Positions 1 to 7,312 of a stretch of DNA of 17,083 nt are shown in pieces (position 1 is the stretch's first letter; every line of letters begins with the position of its first letter). The notes below the pieces were generated by a model, which ran no database searches, was not told the origin of the DNA, and saw only the letters and a program-made list of their open reading frames with translations. A program made the position numbers and the translations under genes. Source of the DNA: an uncultured Selenomonadaceae bacterium (GTDB lineage: Bacteria > Bacillota > Negativicutes > Selenomonadales > Selenomonadaceae); the NCBI GenBank assembly GCA_945637225.1, contig CALZDE010000016.1, positions 1 through 17,083 on the forward strand, written 5' to 3'.

Positions 1-27
1 TGCGTCTGCCAATTCCGCCACTTCGGC
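1..27 (-). tRNA. tRNA-Leu, 5' end only (runs off the left edge)
   Basis: Read on the minus strand, bases 27 to 1 begin GCCGAAGTGGCGGAATTGGC and continue AGACGCA. This is the acceptor 5' strand, D-stem and D-loop start typical of bacterial tRNA-Leu (class II tRNA with GTGGCGGAA and GGCAGACGC). The anticodon, variable arm and 3' end lie outside the window, so the isoacceptor cannot be named. The gene has its own promoter just upstream (71-100). Confidence 0.85.
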
Positions 28-70
28 AAATATCGACTAAACAACTAAGCCTTGCCTAACCGACTTGTTA

Positions 71-100
71 AGTATAACATAAAACACTTCAGCTTGTCAA
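71..100 (-). promoter_or_regulatory. Sigma-A type promoter for the tRNA-Leu gene
   Basis: On the minus strand there is a perfect -35 TTGACA (100-95) and, 18 bp later, TATACT (76-71) preceded by TG plus one base, an extended -10. Transcription would start near 64, about 35-40 nt before the mature tRNA 5' end at 27. The promoter sits in the AT-rich gap after the ruvC stop. No terminator hairpin is visible between ruvC and this promoter, so read-through from ruvC is possible. Confidence 0.8.
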
Positions 101-122
101 GTATTTTATATATTTATTTTTA

Positions 123-614
123 TCAGCCCAATCCCCTGATCTGACTGTTCATCATGTAGCTAGTACAAATAGCCACAGCCAATGCATCTGCTACATCATC
201 AGGAGAAGGTGGCTTTGGTAAATGAAGAAGTTTTGTCACCATGTAGATAACCTGCTTCTTATCTGCCTTGCCATAACCTGTTACAGCCTGCTTTACCTGA
301 AGCGGTGTACGTTCCACCAGCTCTAAATTATTTTTAGCAGCCGCCAAAAGCACTACACCTCTCGCCTGACCTACAGGAATAGCTGTAGTTACATTCCTAT
401 TGAAAAATAACTGCTCTACTCCCATTACATCCGGCTTGTATTTTTTTATCAGTCCATCAAGCTCGTCATACAGAGTCATTAATCTGTCCTGCATCCTTGC
501 CTTTGGACTTGTTGTAATGGCACCATATTCATGAGGAATTAATCTGCTTCCCTTGTATTCCACAAAGCCATAACCGCAGATCGCTGTGCCTGGGTCAATC
601 CCCAAAGCTAACAT
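123..614 (-). CDS. ruvC: Crossover junction endodeoxyribonuclease RuvC
   Basis: RuvC is the Mg-dependent resolvase that cuts Holliday junctions in the RuvABC recombination-repair pathway in the cytoplasm. The 163-residue product has the usual family length. It shows the N-terminal GIDPGT motif (Asp7), VEQLFF with Glu67, the VGQARG and VTGYGKADK segments, and a C-terminal DDVADALA motif supplying Asp140 and Asp143. These match the four acidic catalytic residues of E. coli RuvC (Asp7, Glu66, Asp138, Asp141). The ATG start lies 6 bp after the yebC stop; a purine-rich GAGGAAGAG within the end of yebC is the likely ribosome site, so the two are probably translationally coupled. ruvA and ruvB do not follow: the next gene downstream is a tRNA-Leu with its own promoter. 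All catalytic residues are present, so the enzyme should be functional. Confidence 0.97.
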   Translation of the reverse strand: MLALGIDPGTAICGYGFVEYKGSRLIPHEYGAITTSPKARMQDRLMTLYDELDGLIKKYKPDVMGVEQLFFNRNVTTAIPVGQARGVVLLAAAKNNLELVERTPLQVKQAVTGYGKADKKQVIYMVTKLLHLPKPPSPDDVADALAVAICTSYMMNSQIRGLG

Positions 615-620
615 CTGTTA

Positions 621-1355
621 TTACTCTTCCTCGTCCATCTCGTAGTTGCCGTATACATCCTGAACATCATCGTTATCATCGAATGCATCCAGCATCTTCT
701 GCATATTGGTAGCGTTAGCACCCTCAACCTTAACGGTATTATCAGGAACCATGGTAATCTCTGCAGAAGCAGTCTCAATACCCTTATCGCCTAAAGCCTG
801 CAGAATGTCATCAAAAGCCTCTGGGTCAGCGGTAATCTCAAATACATCGTCCTCAGCTACGAAATCCTCGGCACCAGCATCAAGAACTAACTCCATGAGA
901 GCATCCTCGTCATCAAAAGTTTCCTTCTCAACAACGAAAACTGCCTTCTTCTTGAACATCCAGCCTACACAGCCAGTTGCACCGAGGCTTCCGCCATACT
1001 TGGAGAAAATGTGACGTACATCTGCTGCAGTACGGTTCTTGTTGTCGGTGAGTACGTTGACAATCAGAGCACTGCCGCCTGGGCCGTAACCCTCGTAGGT
1101 CATCTCCTCGTAATTGCTGTCACCGGATGCACCCATACCCTTATCAATAGCACGCTTGATGTTATCCTTTGGAATGTTGTTTGCCTTTGCCTTGGTGAGA
1201 GCCAGCTTCAGTCTCATGTTACCGGTAGGGTCAGCACCGCCCATACGAACAGCGATAGTAATCTCACGGCCAATCTTGGTAGTAATCTTACCGCGAATAG
1301 CATCATTTGCACCCTTTTTACGCTTAATATTTGCCCACTTTGAATGTCCTGACAT
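621..1355 (-). CDS. yebC: YebC/PmpR/TACO1-family protein
   Basis: This 244-residue cytoplasmic protein is a full-length YebC-family member. It begins MSGHSKWANIKRKKGANDA, the family hallmark, followed by the conserved GGADPTGNMRL and IPKDNIKRAIDKG segments and the EGYGPGG and NRTAADVRHIFSKYGGSLG motifs of the middle domain. The C-terminus is very acidic (ends MDEEE). Members were long annotated as transcriptional regulators; more recent work on bacterial YebC and mitochondrial TACO1 links the family to translation, including relief of stalling at proline-rich stretches. Which role applies here cannot be decided from sequence. The gene has a good AAAGGAG ribosome site before the ATG, lies 21 bp after tyrS and 6 bp before ruvC. 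The yebC-ruvC pairing is common in bacteria. Confidence 0.95.
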   Translation of the reverse strand: MSGHSKWANIKRKKGANDAIRGKITTKIGREITIAVRMGGADPTGNMRLKLALTKAKANNIPKDNIKRAIDKGMGASGDSNYEEMTYEGYGPGGSALIVNVLTDNKNRTAADVRHIFSKYGGSLGATGCVGWMFKKKAVFVVEKETFDDEDALMELVLDAGAEDFVAEDDVFEITADPEAFDDILQALGDKGIETASAEITMVPDNTVKVEGANATNMQKMLDAFDDNDDVQDVYGNYEMDEEE

Positions 1356-1376
1356 ATTAAAAAATCTCCTTTAATC

Positions 1377-2597
1377 TTATTTTACTAATCTATAGAATTT
1401 CTTCTTGCCCTTCTTTACGATAGCCTCACCGTCTGTAAAATCAGCTTCGGTCAGTACGTAATCAGGGTCAGAAAGTTTTACATCATTTAATGATACACCA
1501 TTCTGCTGAATGAGTCGGCGACCTTCACCCTTGGAAGCGAATACCTTATTTGCTACCAAAATATCCAGCACCTTAGAGCCTACAGCTTCTGCACCTGCTT
1601 CGATGGTTGGCATATTTTCGCTAGAGCCAGCACCACCAAATACTGCTTCAGCCGCAGCCTTTGCCTTATTAGCTTCTTCCTCGCCATGTACCATCTTGGT
1701 TACTTCGTAAGCAAGTACGGTCTTAGCTTCATTGATAGCCGCATCCTTCAAGGCACCCAGACGGCGAACCTCATCCATTGGCAGGAAGGTCAGCATAGCC
1801 AGGCACTTCTCTACATCTGCATCATCAACATTTCTCCAGTACTGATAGAAATCATATGGAGAAGTCTTTTCTGCATCCAGCCACAGAGCACCGCCAGCAG
1901 TCTTGCCCATCTTCTTGCCATCACTCTTAGTCAAAAGGGTAAAGGTAAGGCCATATACTGTATCACCAGTCTTACGACGGGTCAGCTCAACACCGCCAAT
2001 GATGTTGGACCACTGGTCATCACCGCCCAGCTCCATCTTAAGGCCATAACGGCGATGAAGCTCTAAGAAGTCATAGGACTGCATGATCATGTAATTGAAC
2101 TCTAAGAAGGTAAGGCCCTTCTCCATGCGGTTCTTGTAGCACTCAGCAGTCAGCATGCGGTTTACAGAGAAATGAGGACCAATGTCACGCAGTAACTCAA
2201 TATAATTCAGCTTGCGGAGCCAGTCACCATTATTTACCATAATGCCCTTGCCCTCAGAAAAGTCGATGAAACGAGCCATCTGCTTCTTGAACTGATTGCA
2301 GTTATATTCAATATCTTCATCAGTCAGCATCTTGCGCATATCGGTACGGCCAGATGGGTCACCAACAGTACCAGTACCACCGCCAACTAAACAGATAGGA
2401 CGATGACCTGCCTTCTGCAAGTGAGACATTACCATAAGACCTAAGAAATGACCTACATGAAGACTGTCAGCAGTAGGGTCAAAACCTACATAGAAAGTAA
2501 CCTGCTCTTCTTCTAAAAGCTTTCTTACTTCCTCTGCATTAGTGCACTGAGCAATAAGTCCACGCTCAACCAGTGTATCATACACATTATGTGCCAA
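1377..2597 (-). CDS. tyrS: Tyrosyl-tRNA synthetase
   Basis: TyrRS is a class I aminoacyl-tRNA synthetase that charges tRNA-Tyr using ATP. The 406-residue protein has the Rossmann catalytic domain with YVGFDPTADSLHVGH (HIGH-type signature at 47-50), the GGDDQWSN tyrosine-binding segment (191-198) and KMGKT (229-233) as the KMSKS loop. A C-terminal S4-like RNA-binding domain follows (about 340-406). Length and motifs are normal. The start is TTG at 2597: GGAGAG is 7 nt upstream, and no in-frame ATG with a ribosome site is available. Only 65 bp separate it from the PBP gene upstream, too short for the T-box leader that often controls tyrS in Bacillota. Transcription therefore probably comes from the promoter before the PBP gene. 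Confidence 0.97.
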   Translation of the reverse strand: MAHNVYDTLVERGLIAQCTNAEEVRKLLEEEQVTFYVGFDPTADSLHVGHFLGLMVMSHLQKAGHRPICLVGGGTGTVGDPSGRTDMRKMLTDEDIEYNCNQFKKQMARFIDFSEGKGIMVNNGDWLRKLNYIELLRDIGPHFSVNRMLTAECYKNRMEKGLTFLEFNYMIMQSYDFLELHRRYGLKMELGGDDQWSNIIGGVELTRRKTGDTVYGLTFTLLTKSDGKKMGKTAGGALWLDAEKTSPYDFYQYWRNVDDADVEKCLAMLTFLPMDEVRRLGALKDAAINEAKTVLAYEVTKMVHGEEEANKAKAAAEAVFGGAGSSENMPTIEAGAEAVGSKVLDILVANKVFASKGEGRRLIQQNGVSLNDVKLSDPDYVLTEADFTDGEAIVKKGKKKFYRLVK

Positions 2598-2632
2598 ATT
2601 TTATCTCTCCAATCTTACTAAGGATTTTGTAT

Positions 2633-2652
2633 ATTAATTAATTAATTAATTA
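2633..2652. repeat. Short tandem repeat, five copies of ATTA
   Basis: Five perfect, contiguous ATTA units occupy the gap between the PBP gene stop and tyrS. The tract is purely AT and overlaps a weak TATAAT-like hexamer on the minus strand (2654-2649). It is likely a slippage-prone spacer; no regulatory role is evident. Confidence 0.8.
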
Positions 2653-2662
2653 TAAAGCTTAA

Positions 2663-4804
2663 TTACTGATTTGACTGCTTGCCAGCTCCTCCAGGCATTG
2701 GAGATGGTCCGCTTGGAACTGCAGGCTCTGGCGCAGGTGCTGGTGCCGCTGGTGAATCAGGAGAATTTGCCCCTGTTTCGGCTGCCTTTTCAGAGTTGCC
2801 AGGGATAATTGCTGGCTTCTCTCCAGCCTTTTTGCCGTCCTTCTTATCCTTATTCTTGTCATCAGTTTTCTTACTTTCATGAGCATAACCGCTTGGCTTT
2901 TCTGCCGCAGGTGGAGGAGATACACCCTCAAACTGCTTTACAGGAGTACCATTTAATGCCTTAGACATAAATGCCTTCCAAATAACAGCTGGCGTAGCAC
3001 CGCCTGTCATACCGCCAAGACTTGCATTATCATCACAGCCTACCCATACACCGCAGACTAAATCAGGCACATAGCCGACAAACCATGCATCGAGGTAATC
3101 ACTTGTAGTACCAGTTTTACCTGCCGCTGGACGGCCAATATTAGCCCTTGTACCAGTACCACGCTGAACTACGCCCATGAGCATACTTGTCAGCTCTTCA
3201 GCACTGGAACGCTTCATAACCTGCTTTGTCTCAGGACGAGCTTCCTCCATTATCTTGCCATTTCTGTCGAGTACCTTAATGATAGCAACTGGTGCCACAT
3301 GAACACCACTATTAGCAAAGGTACCATAAGCACTTGTCAGCTCTAATGGGGTAACACCACGGGTAAGACCGCCTAAAGTAATTGCAAAATTCTTGTCATT
3401 ATGAGCAGATGAACCATCCATTACCAAAGAAGAAATACCCATTTCCTTAGCGTAATAGATGACCTTATCAAGACCTATTTCCTGTGCCAGCTTGACAGTT
3501 GGAACATTCAAGGACTGCTCTGCAGTATAGCGCAAGGACACCATACCATTGAAGGTACGATTGTAATTCTGAGGAGACCAGTCACCAATCTTCAGTGGCT
3601 TATCGTCAATCATGGAAGAAGGTGAATAATCAGACTCCAATGCCGCCGCAAAAACAAATGGCTTAAATGCAGAACCTGGCTGACGCTCCGCCATAGTAGC
3701 ACGGTTGAACTGGTCAGTGCCACGTCCGCCAACCATAGCCTTGATGTAGCCAGTTGCAGGGTCAATAGCAACCAAAGCACCCTGTGGCTGTTTATTGCCG
3801 TTAGCATCTGTAGAGCTGTTTGGCAAATTCTTCATCGCTTCTTCTGCCGCACGCTGCATATCCATATCTATGGTGGTATAAATCTTCAGACCATCCTTAT
3901 ATACTGCATCTGCACCATACTTATTGATTAATTCCTGAATTACATAATTAACAAAATATTTTGGGGTATTTGAATTATCATCCGCATGTGGTTTTGCCAG
4001 CTTCAGAGGCTCCTTCTTCAAGGAATTAGCTGTCATGGCATTCATATAGCCATACTTTACCATCTGGTCAAGAACTGTAGCCTTGCGTTTCTGTGCTGCC
4101 TCCATGCTGTTCAATGGAGAATAATAGTTTGGACTCTTTGGAATACCCGCTAAAACAGCGCACTCATTGGTATCAAGCTCGGATACATCCTTACCAAAAT
4201 AGGTCTTAGCCGCCGCCTGAACGCCATAAGCACCCTGACCGAAATAAATCTGATTCAGATAAAGCTCTAAAATTTCCTGCTTAGTGTACTGCTGTTCAAG
4301 TCTAAGTGCTAAAAACACTTCCTGAATCTTACGCTTCATAGTACGTTCCTGAGTCAGATATGCATTCTTCGCCAGCTGCTGTGTAATGGTAGAACCACCC
4401 TCAGCTACTTCCTTACTGGTAATATTGGAAACAACAGCTCGCAATATGCCCTTTGGGTCAACACCGATATGGTCATAGAAGCGGTTATCCTCTACTGCCA
4501 CAAAAGCATTCTGCAAATCCTTTGGAATCTGTCTGATTGAAACAGGCACACGGTTTTCTTCCGCATGAATATTTGCTAATTCATTTCCATTAATATCGTA
4601 AATCTGTGAAGATGCCGGCGGTCTTACATCAGCTAAATCCTCTCTGGTATTCATTGTAGCCGTCAAAAAGCCACAACCAACGCCCAACACCATTACTAAA
4701 ACTATAATGAGTACACCGAGAAAAACACGTTTTCCAATGCCGCCAGATTTGCTGTTATTGCGCGGACGATTTGTCCTTCTAGCAGCTCCTGTACGCTTTT
4801 CCAT
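2663..4804 (-). CDS. Class A penicillin-binding protein (PBP1A family, glycosyltransferase/transpeptidase)
   Basis: This bifunctional enzyme polymerises lipid II glycan strands and cross-links stem peptides on the outer face of the inner membrane. Using the ATG at 4804 (713 aa; an AAAGGAGG site lies 6 nt upstream, whereas the ATG at 4810 overlaps that site), it has a basic cytoplasmic tail, one membrane helix (about 27-49), then a GT51 domain with EDNRFYDHIG (catalytic Glu near 105) and GGSTITQQLAKN. The transpeptidase domain follows with SAFK (Ser378 nucleophile), SLN (431-433) and KTGT (563-566). After about residue 625 comes a Pro/Ala/Lys-rich tail with an SPPP run, probably a disordered periplasmic extension. 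The gene has its own promoter (4841-4870) and is followed by tyrS, yebC and ruvC. The exact paralogue name (ponA, mrcA, pbpF) cannot be fixed from sequence alone. Confidence 0.95.
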   Translation of the reverse strand: MEKRTGAARRTNRPRNNSKSGGIGKRVFLGVLIIVLVMVLGVGCGFLTATMNTREDLADVRPPASSQIYDINGNELANIHAEENRVPVSIRQIPKDLQNAFVAVEDNRFYDHIGVDPKGILRAVVSNITSKEVAEGGSTITQQLAKNAYLTQERTMKRKIQEVFLALRLEQQYTKQEILELYLNQIYFGQGAYGVQAAAKTYFGKDVSELDTNECAVLAGIPKSPNYYSPLNSMEAAQKRKATVLDQMVKYGYMNAMTANSLKKEPLKLAKPHADDNSNTPKYFVNYVIQELINKYGADAVYKDGLKIYTTIDMDMQRAAEEAMKNLPNSSTDANGNKQPQGALVAIDPATGYIKAMVGGRGTDQFNRATMAERQPGSAFKPFVFAAALESDYSPSSMIDDKPLKIGDWSPQNYNRTFNGMVSLRYTAEQSLNVPTVKLAQEIGLDKVIYYAKEMGISSLVMDGSSAHNDKNFAITLGGLTRGVTPLELTSAYGTFANSGVHVAPVAIIKVLDRNGKIMEEARPETKQVMKRSSAEELTSMLMGVVQRGTGTRANIGRPAAGKTGTTSDYLDAWFVGYVPDLVCGVWVGCDDNASLGGMTGGATPAVIWKAFMSKALNGTPVKQFEGVSPPPAAEKPSGYAHESKKTDDKNKDKKDGKKAGEKPAIIPGNSEKAAETGANSPDSPAAPAPAPEPAVPSGPSPMPGGAGKQSNQ

Positions 4805-4840
4805 AAGCATCCTCCTTTAAAATTTAACGTAGCTATTTTA

Positions 4841-4870
4841 ATTATAACACATATAATGATAAAATTACAA
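4841..4870 (-). promoter_or_regulatory. Promoter for the PBP1A-tyrS-yebC-ruvC block
   Basis: On the minus strand: -35-like TTGTAA (4870-4865), 18 bp spacer, and consensus TATAAT (4846-4841) preceded by TG plus one base (extended -10). The predicted start near 4834 leaves a leader of about 30 nt. The stretch 4840-4859 matches the permease promoter at 10012-10031 in 19 of 20 positions. It lies in the 93-bp gap after mutS2, in which no terminator hairpin is seen, so read-through from mutS2 is possible. Confidence 0.75.
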
Positions 4871-4897
4871 TAGTAAATTCTCTTTATATAGTCGTTA

Positions 4898-7297
4898 TTA
4901 CTGCAATTGAGCCACAGTAGCACCTGTACCGCCCTCGCTCATATCAGCAAAATTAAAATCAGCTACATTTTTATGACGTTTTAAATATTCGTGCATTCCC
5001 TTGCGAAGCGCACCTGTACCCTTGCCATGAATGATAATAACCTCACTGAGTCCTGCCATTAAAGCATCATCAATGAATTTTCCTACCATTATCTCGGCCT
5101 CATTCACCATTAAACCGCGAATGTCTATTTCTCTGTGTGCTTCCATAACCTTGCTGACGAAATTACCGCCTGTACGCTTTTTAGCACCACCGCCACCGAG
5201 ATTTTTCCAGCTGGTATTATTCTGCTTTTTCTCCTTAGGAGCCTTTTCTACAAACTTGCAGTCACGCACCTTGACATTCATCTTCATGCTTCCCAGCTGT
5301 ACGCTTAACTCCTTGCCCTGAATGGAAAGAACTGCACCCTTCTGGTCAAGCTTGGTAACGTAAACAATATCGCCGACTTCAAGCTCCTTCATATCTACGG
5401 ATTTATTGTATGCCTTAGAAGAAACAAGTCCCGGACGTACCTTAGAAGCCTCTGCTTCCAGCTTTGCCCTGGCATCAATGATAGCCTGCTGACGTTTCTG
5501 CATACCAAAATCGTTGAACTGCTCACGAAGCTCCTTGATAACTGCCTCAGATTCACGTCTTGCACGTCTTACCAGAGCCGCACCTTCATCCTTGGCCTTA
5601 CGGAGAATTTCTGCCTTTTTCTGACTCAATTCCAGACGCATGGCTTCAGCCTTAGCTTCTAATTTTTCTGCATGACGCTGTTTCTGCAAAATGTCTGCAT
5701 TCATACGTTCATACATGAGCTTTTCCTTTTCCAGCTGATTAATAACCTGTTCAAACTGAGCATGGTCTGCCTGAATAAGCTGTTTTGCACGAATAATAAG
5801 TGACTTGCTTAATCCCAATCTGCTGCTTATTGCAAAAGCATTGGAAGCACCAGGAATACCAATTAACAGGCGATAAGTAGGTCTTAATGTATCTACATCA
5901 AATTCAACACAGGCATTTTCAATACCATCACGGCTAAAGGCAAATGTCTTTAATTCGGAGTAATGAGTCGTCGCTACAACAGCGCACTTAATAGCCAAAA
6001 GCCTCTCCAAAATTGACATAGCCAGAGCAGCACCTTCCTCTGGGTCAGTACCAGCACCAAGCTCATCCAAAAGCAGCAAATCCTCGTTTTCCACCTTGCC
6101 GAGAATATCTACTAAATGCGTCATGTGTGCAGAGAAAGTTGAAAGACTCTGCTCGATACTCTGCTCATCACCAATATCAGCATAAATATTGTTATAAATT
6201 GCTAATTCAGAGCCAGTTGCACATGGGATAAATAAACCTGACTGTGCCATTAATACCATGATACCCAATGTCTTCATGCTGACAGTTTTACCGCCAGTAT
6301 TTGGACCTGTTACCAAAAGCATTGTGTATTTCTCGCCTAATGAAATGTCAATAGGAACTACTATATCCTTATTAATCAATGGATGTCGGGCATTCATTAA
6401 ATTAGTACGTCCTTCATCATTAATCATTGGCTCAATTGCCTGCATTTCATGAGCAAGTGAAGCTTTAGCAAAGGCAAAATCAATCTCTGCCATAATTTCA
6501 CAGTTAGTCAGAAGCTGTTCATCTACTCTGCGTACCTGATTGGAAATATCACGCAAAATTCTGTCAATCTCATGACGTTCAGCCGCAATCATCTGCTTGA
6601 CTTCATTGTTTAAATTTACTACTGCCATTGGCTCAATAAATACGGTAGAACCACTTGCTGACTGGTCATGTACAATACCAGGAAAATAATTTTTATATTC
6701 CTGCTTAATAGGAACTACATAACGGTCTCCACGTATGGTAACAATTGCGTCCTGAAAGAATTTCTGATATTCGCTGGAATGAAGAATATTAGCTAAATGG
6801 TCTTTTATACGTGCCTGACTTACCTTCATTTCCCTACGGATACGGCGAAGCTCTACACTTGCATCATCACGTAGATTACCATGCTCGTCAACGGTATTTT
6901 CTAAGTTTCTCTCTAAATTACCCAAAATTTCAATACCATGTGCTTTTTCTTTCAGCATTGGTGCTTCCATTTCCAAATCCTTAAAGAATTTTTTAATAGC
7001 ACGCATGGCATACATAGTCATGAGGATATTCTGAATTTCCTCTAATTCAAGAACTGCCCCCAAGCCAACCTTTTTGATACTAGGACGTAAATCGAAAATA
7101 CCACCTAATGGCGGACGAGTCATACTGTCAACATAAACAGCTTCAGCAGTCTGAGCAAGACTTTCTCTCACATCATCAATATCAGAAGCAGGATGAAGCC
7201 CAAGACATAATTCCCTGCCTAATTTAGAGCCTGCTTTTTCTGCTAATTTACTTAAAATTTTATTATATTCAAGAGTTTTTAAAGCCGCTTTATCCAA
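4898..7297 (-). CDS. mutS2: MutS2 family ATPase/Smr-domain protein
   Basis: MutS2 proteins resemble the MutS ATPase core but lack the mismatch-recognition domain. Family members suppress recombination in some bacteria and in Bacillus subtilis act on collided ribosomes. The 799-residue protein has the N-terminal clamp/lever region, Walker A GPNTGGKT (331-338), Walker B LLLLDE (407-412) followed by GAGTDPEEGAAL, and ATTHYSELK. A long charged coiled coil spans about 510-620, a small beta (KOW-like) segment about 637-680, and a C-terminal Smr domain about 722-799 with DIRG (725-728) and HGKGTG (757-762). All key motifs are intact and length is normal. The start is TTG at 7297 with AAGGTG 7 nt upstream. 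It begins 15 bp after the U32 gene stop, so the two are almost certainly co-transcribed. Confidence 0.96.
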   Translation of the reverse strand: MDKAALKTLEYNKILSKLAEKAGSKLGRELCLGLHPASDIDDVRESLAQTAEAVYVDSMTRPPLGGIFDLRPSIKKVGLGAVLELEEIQNILMTMYAMRAIKKFFKDLEMEAPMLKEKAHGIEILGNLERNLENTVDEHGNLRDDASVELRRIRREMKVSQARIKDHLANILHSSEYQKFFQDAIVTIRGDRYVVPIKQEYKNYFPGIVHDQSASGSTVFIEPMAVVNLNNEVKQMIAAERHEIDRILRDISNQVRRVDEQLLTNCEIMAEIDFAFAKASLAHEMQAIEPMINDEGRTNLMNARHPLINKDIVVPIDISLGEKYTMLLVTGPNTGGKTVSMKTLGIMVLMAQSGLFIPCATGSELAIYNNIYADIGDEQSIEQSLSTFSAHMTHLVDILGKVENEDLLLLDELGAGTDPEEGAALAMSILERLLAIKCAVVATTHYSELKTFAFSRDGIENACVEFDVDTLRPTYRLLIGIPGASNAFAISSRLGLSKSLIIRAKQLIQADHAQFEQVINQLEKEKLMYERMNADILQKQRHAEKLEAKAEAMRLELSQKKAEILRKAKDEGAALVRRARRESEAVIKELREQFNDFGMQKRQQAIIDARAKLEAEASKVRPGLVSSKAYNKSVDMKELEVGDIVYVTKLDQKGAVLSIQGKELSVQLGSMKMNVKVRDCKFVEKAPKEKKQNNTSWKNLGGGGAKKRTGGNFVSKVMEAHREIDIRGLMVNEAEIMVGKFIDDALMAGLSEVIIIHGKGTGALRKGMHEYLKRHKNVADFNFADMSEGGTGATVAQLQ

Positions 7298-7312
7298 TTA
7301 TTTCACCTTATT

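Noticed and set aside
28..70. Short inverted repeats in the tRNA-Leu leader
   Set aside because: AACAA/TTGTT and imperfect GGC/GCC pairings are too short to support a defined structure; this is probably just the 5' leader removed by RNase P.
706..1374. Overlapping plus-strand open frames opposite yebC
   Set aside because: Low-complexity or unrecognisable translations antisense to a conserved gene; no ribosome site or promoter supports them.
2598..2662. Possible T-box leader or separate promoter before tyrS
   Set aside because: The gap is only 65 bp, too short for a T-box, and contains no specifier or antiterminator structure. A TATAAT at 2654-2649 lacks a fitting -35 and falls partly in the ATTA repeat.
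2659..2931. Alternative-frame minus-strand frame within the end of the PBP gene
   Set aside because: It is a frame-shifted reading of the Pro/Ala-rich tail, with a Gln/Leu/His-rich composition typical of an out-of-frame translation.
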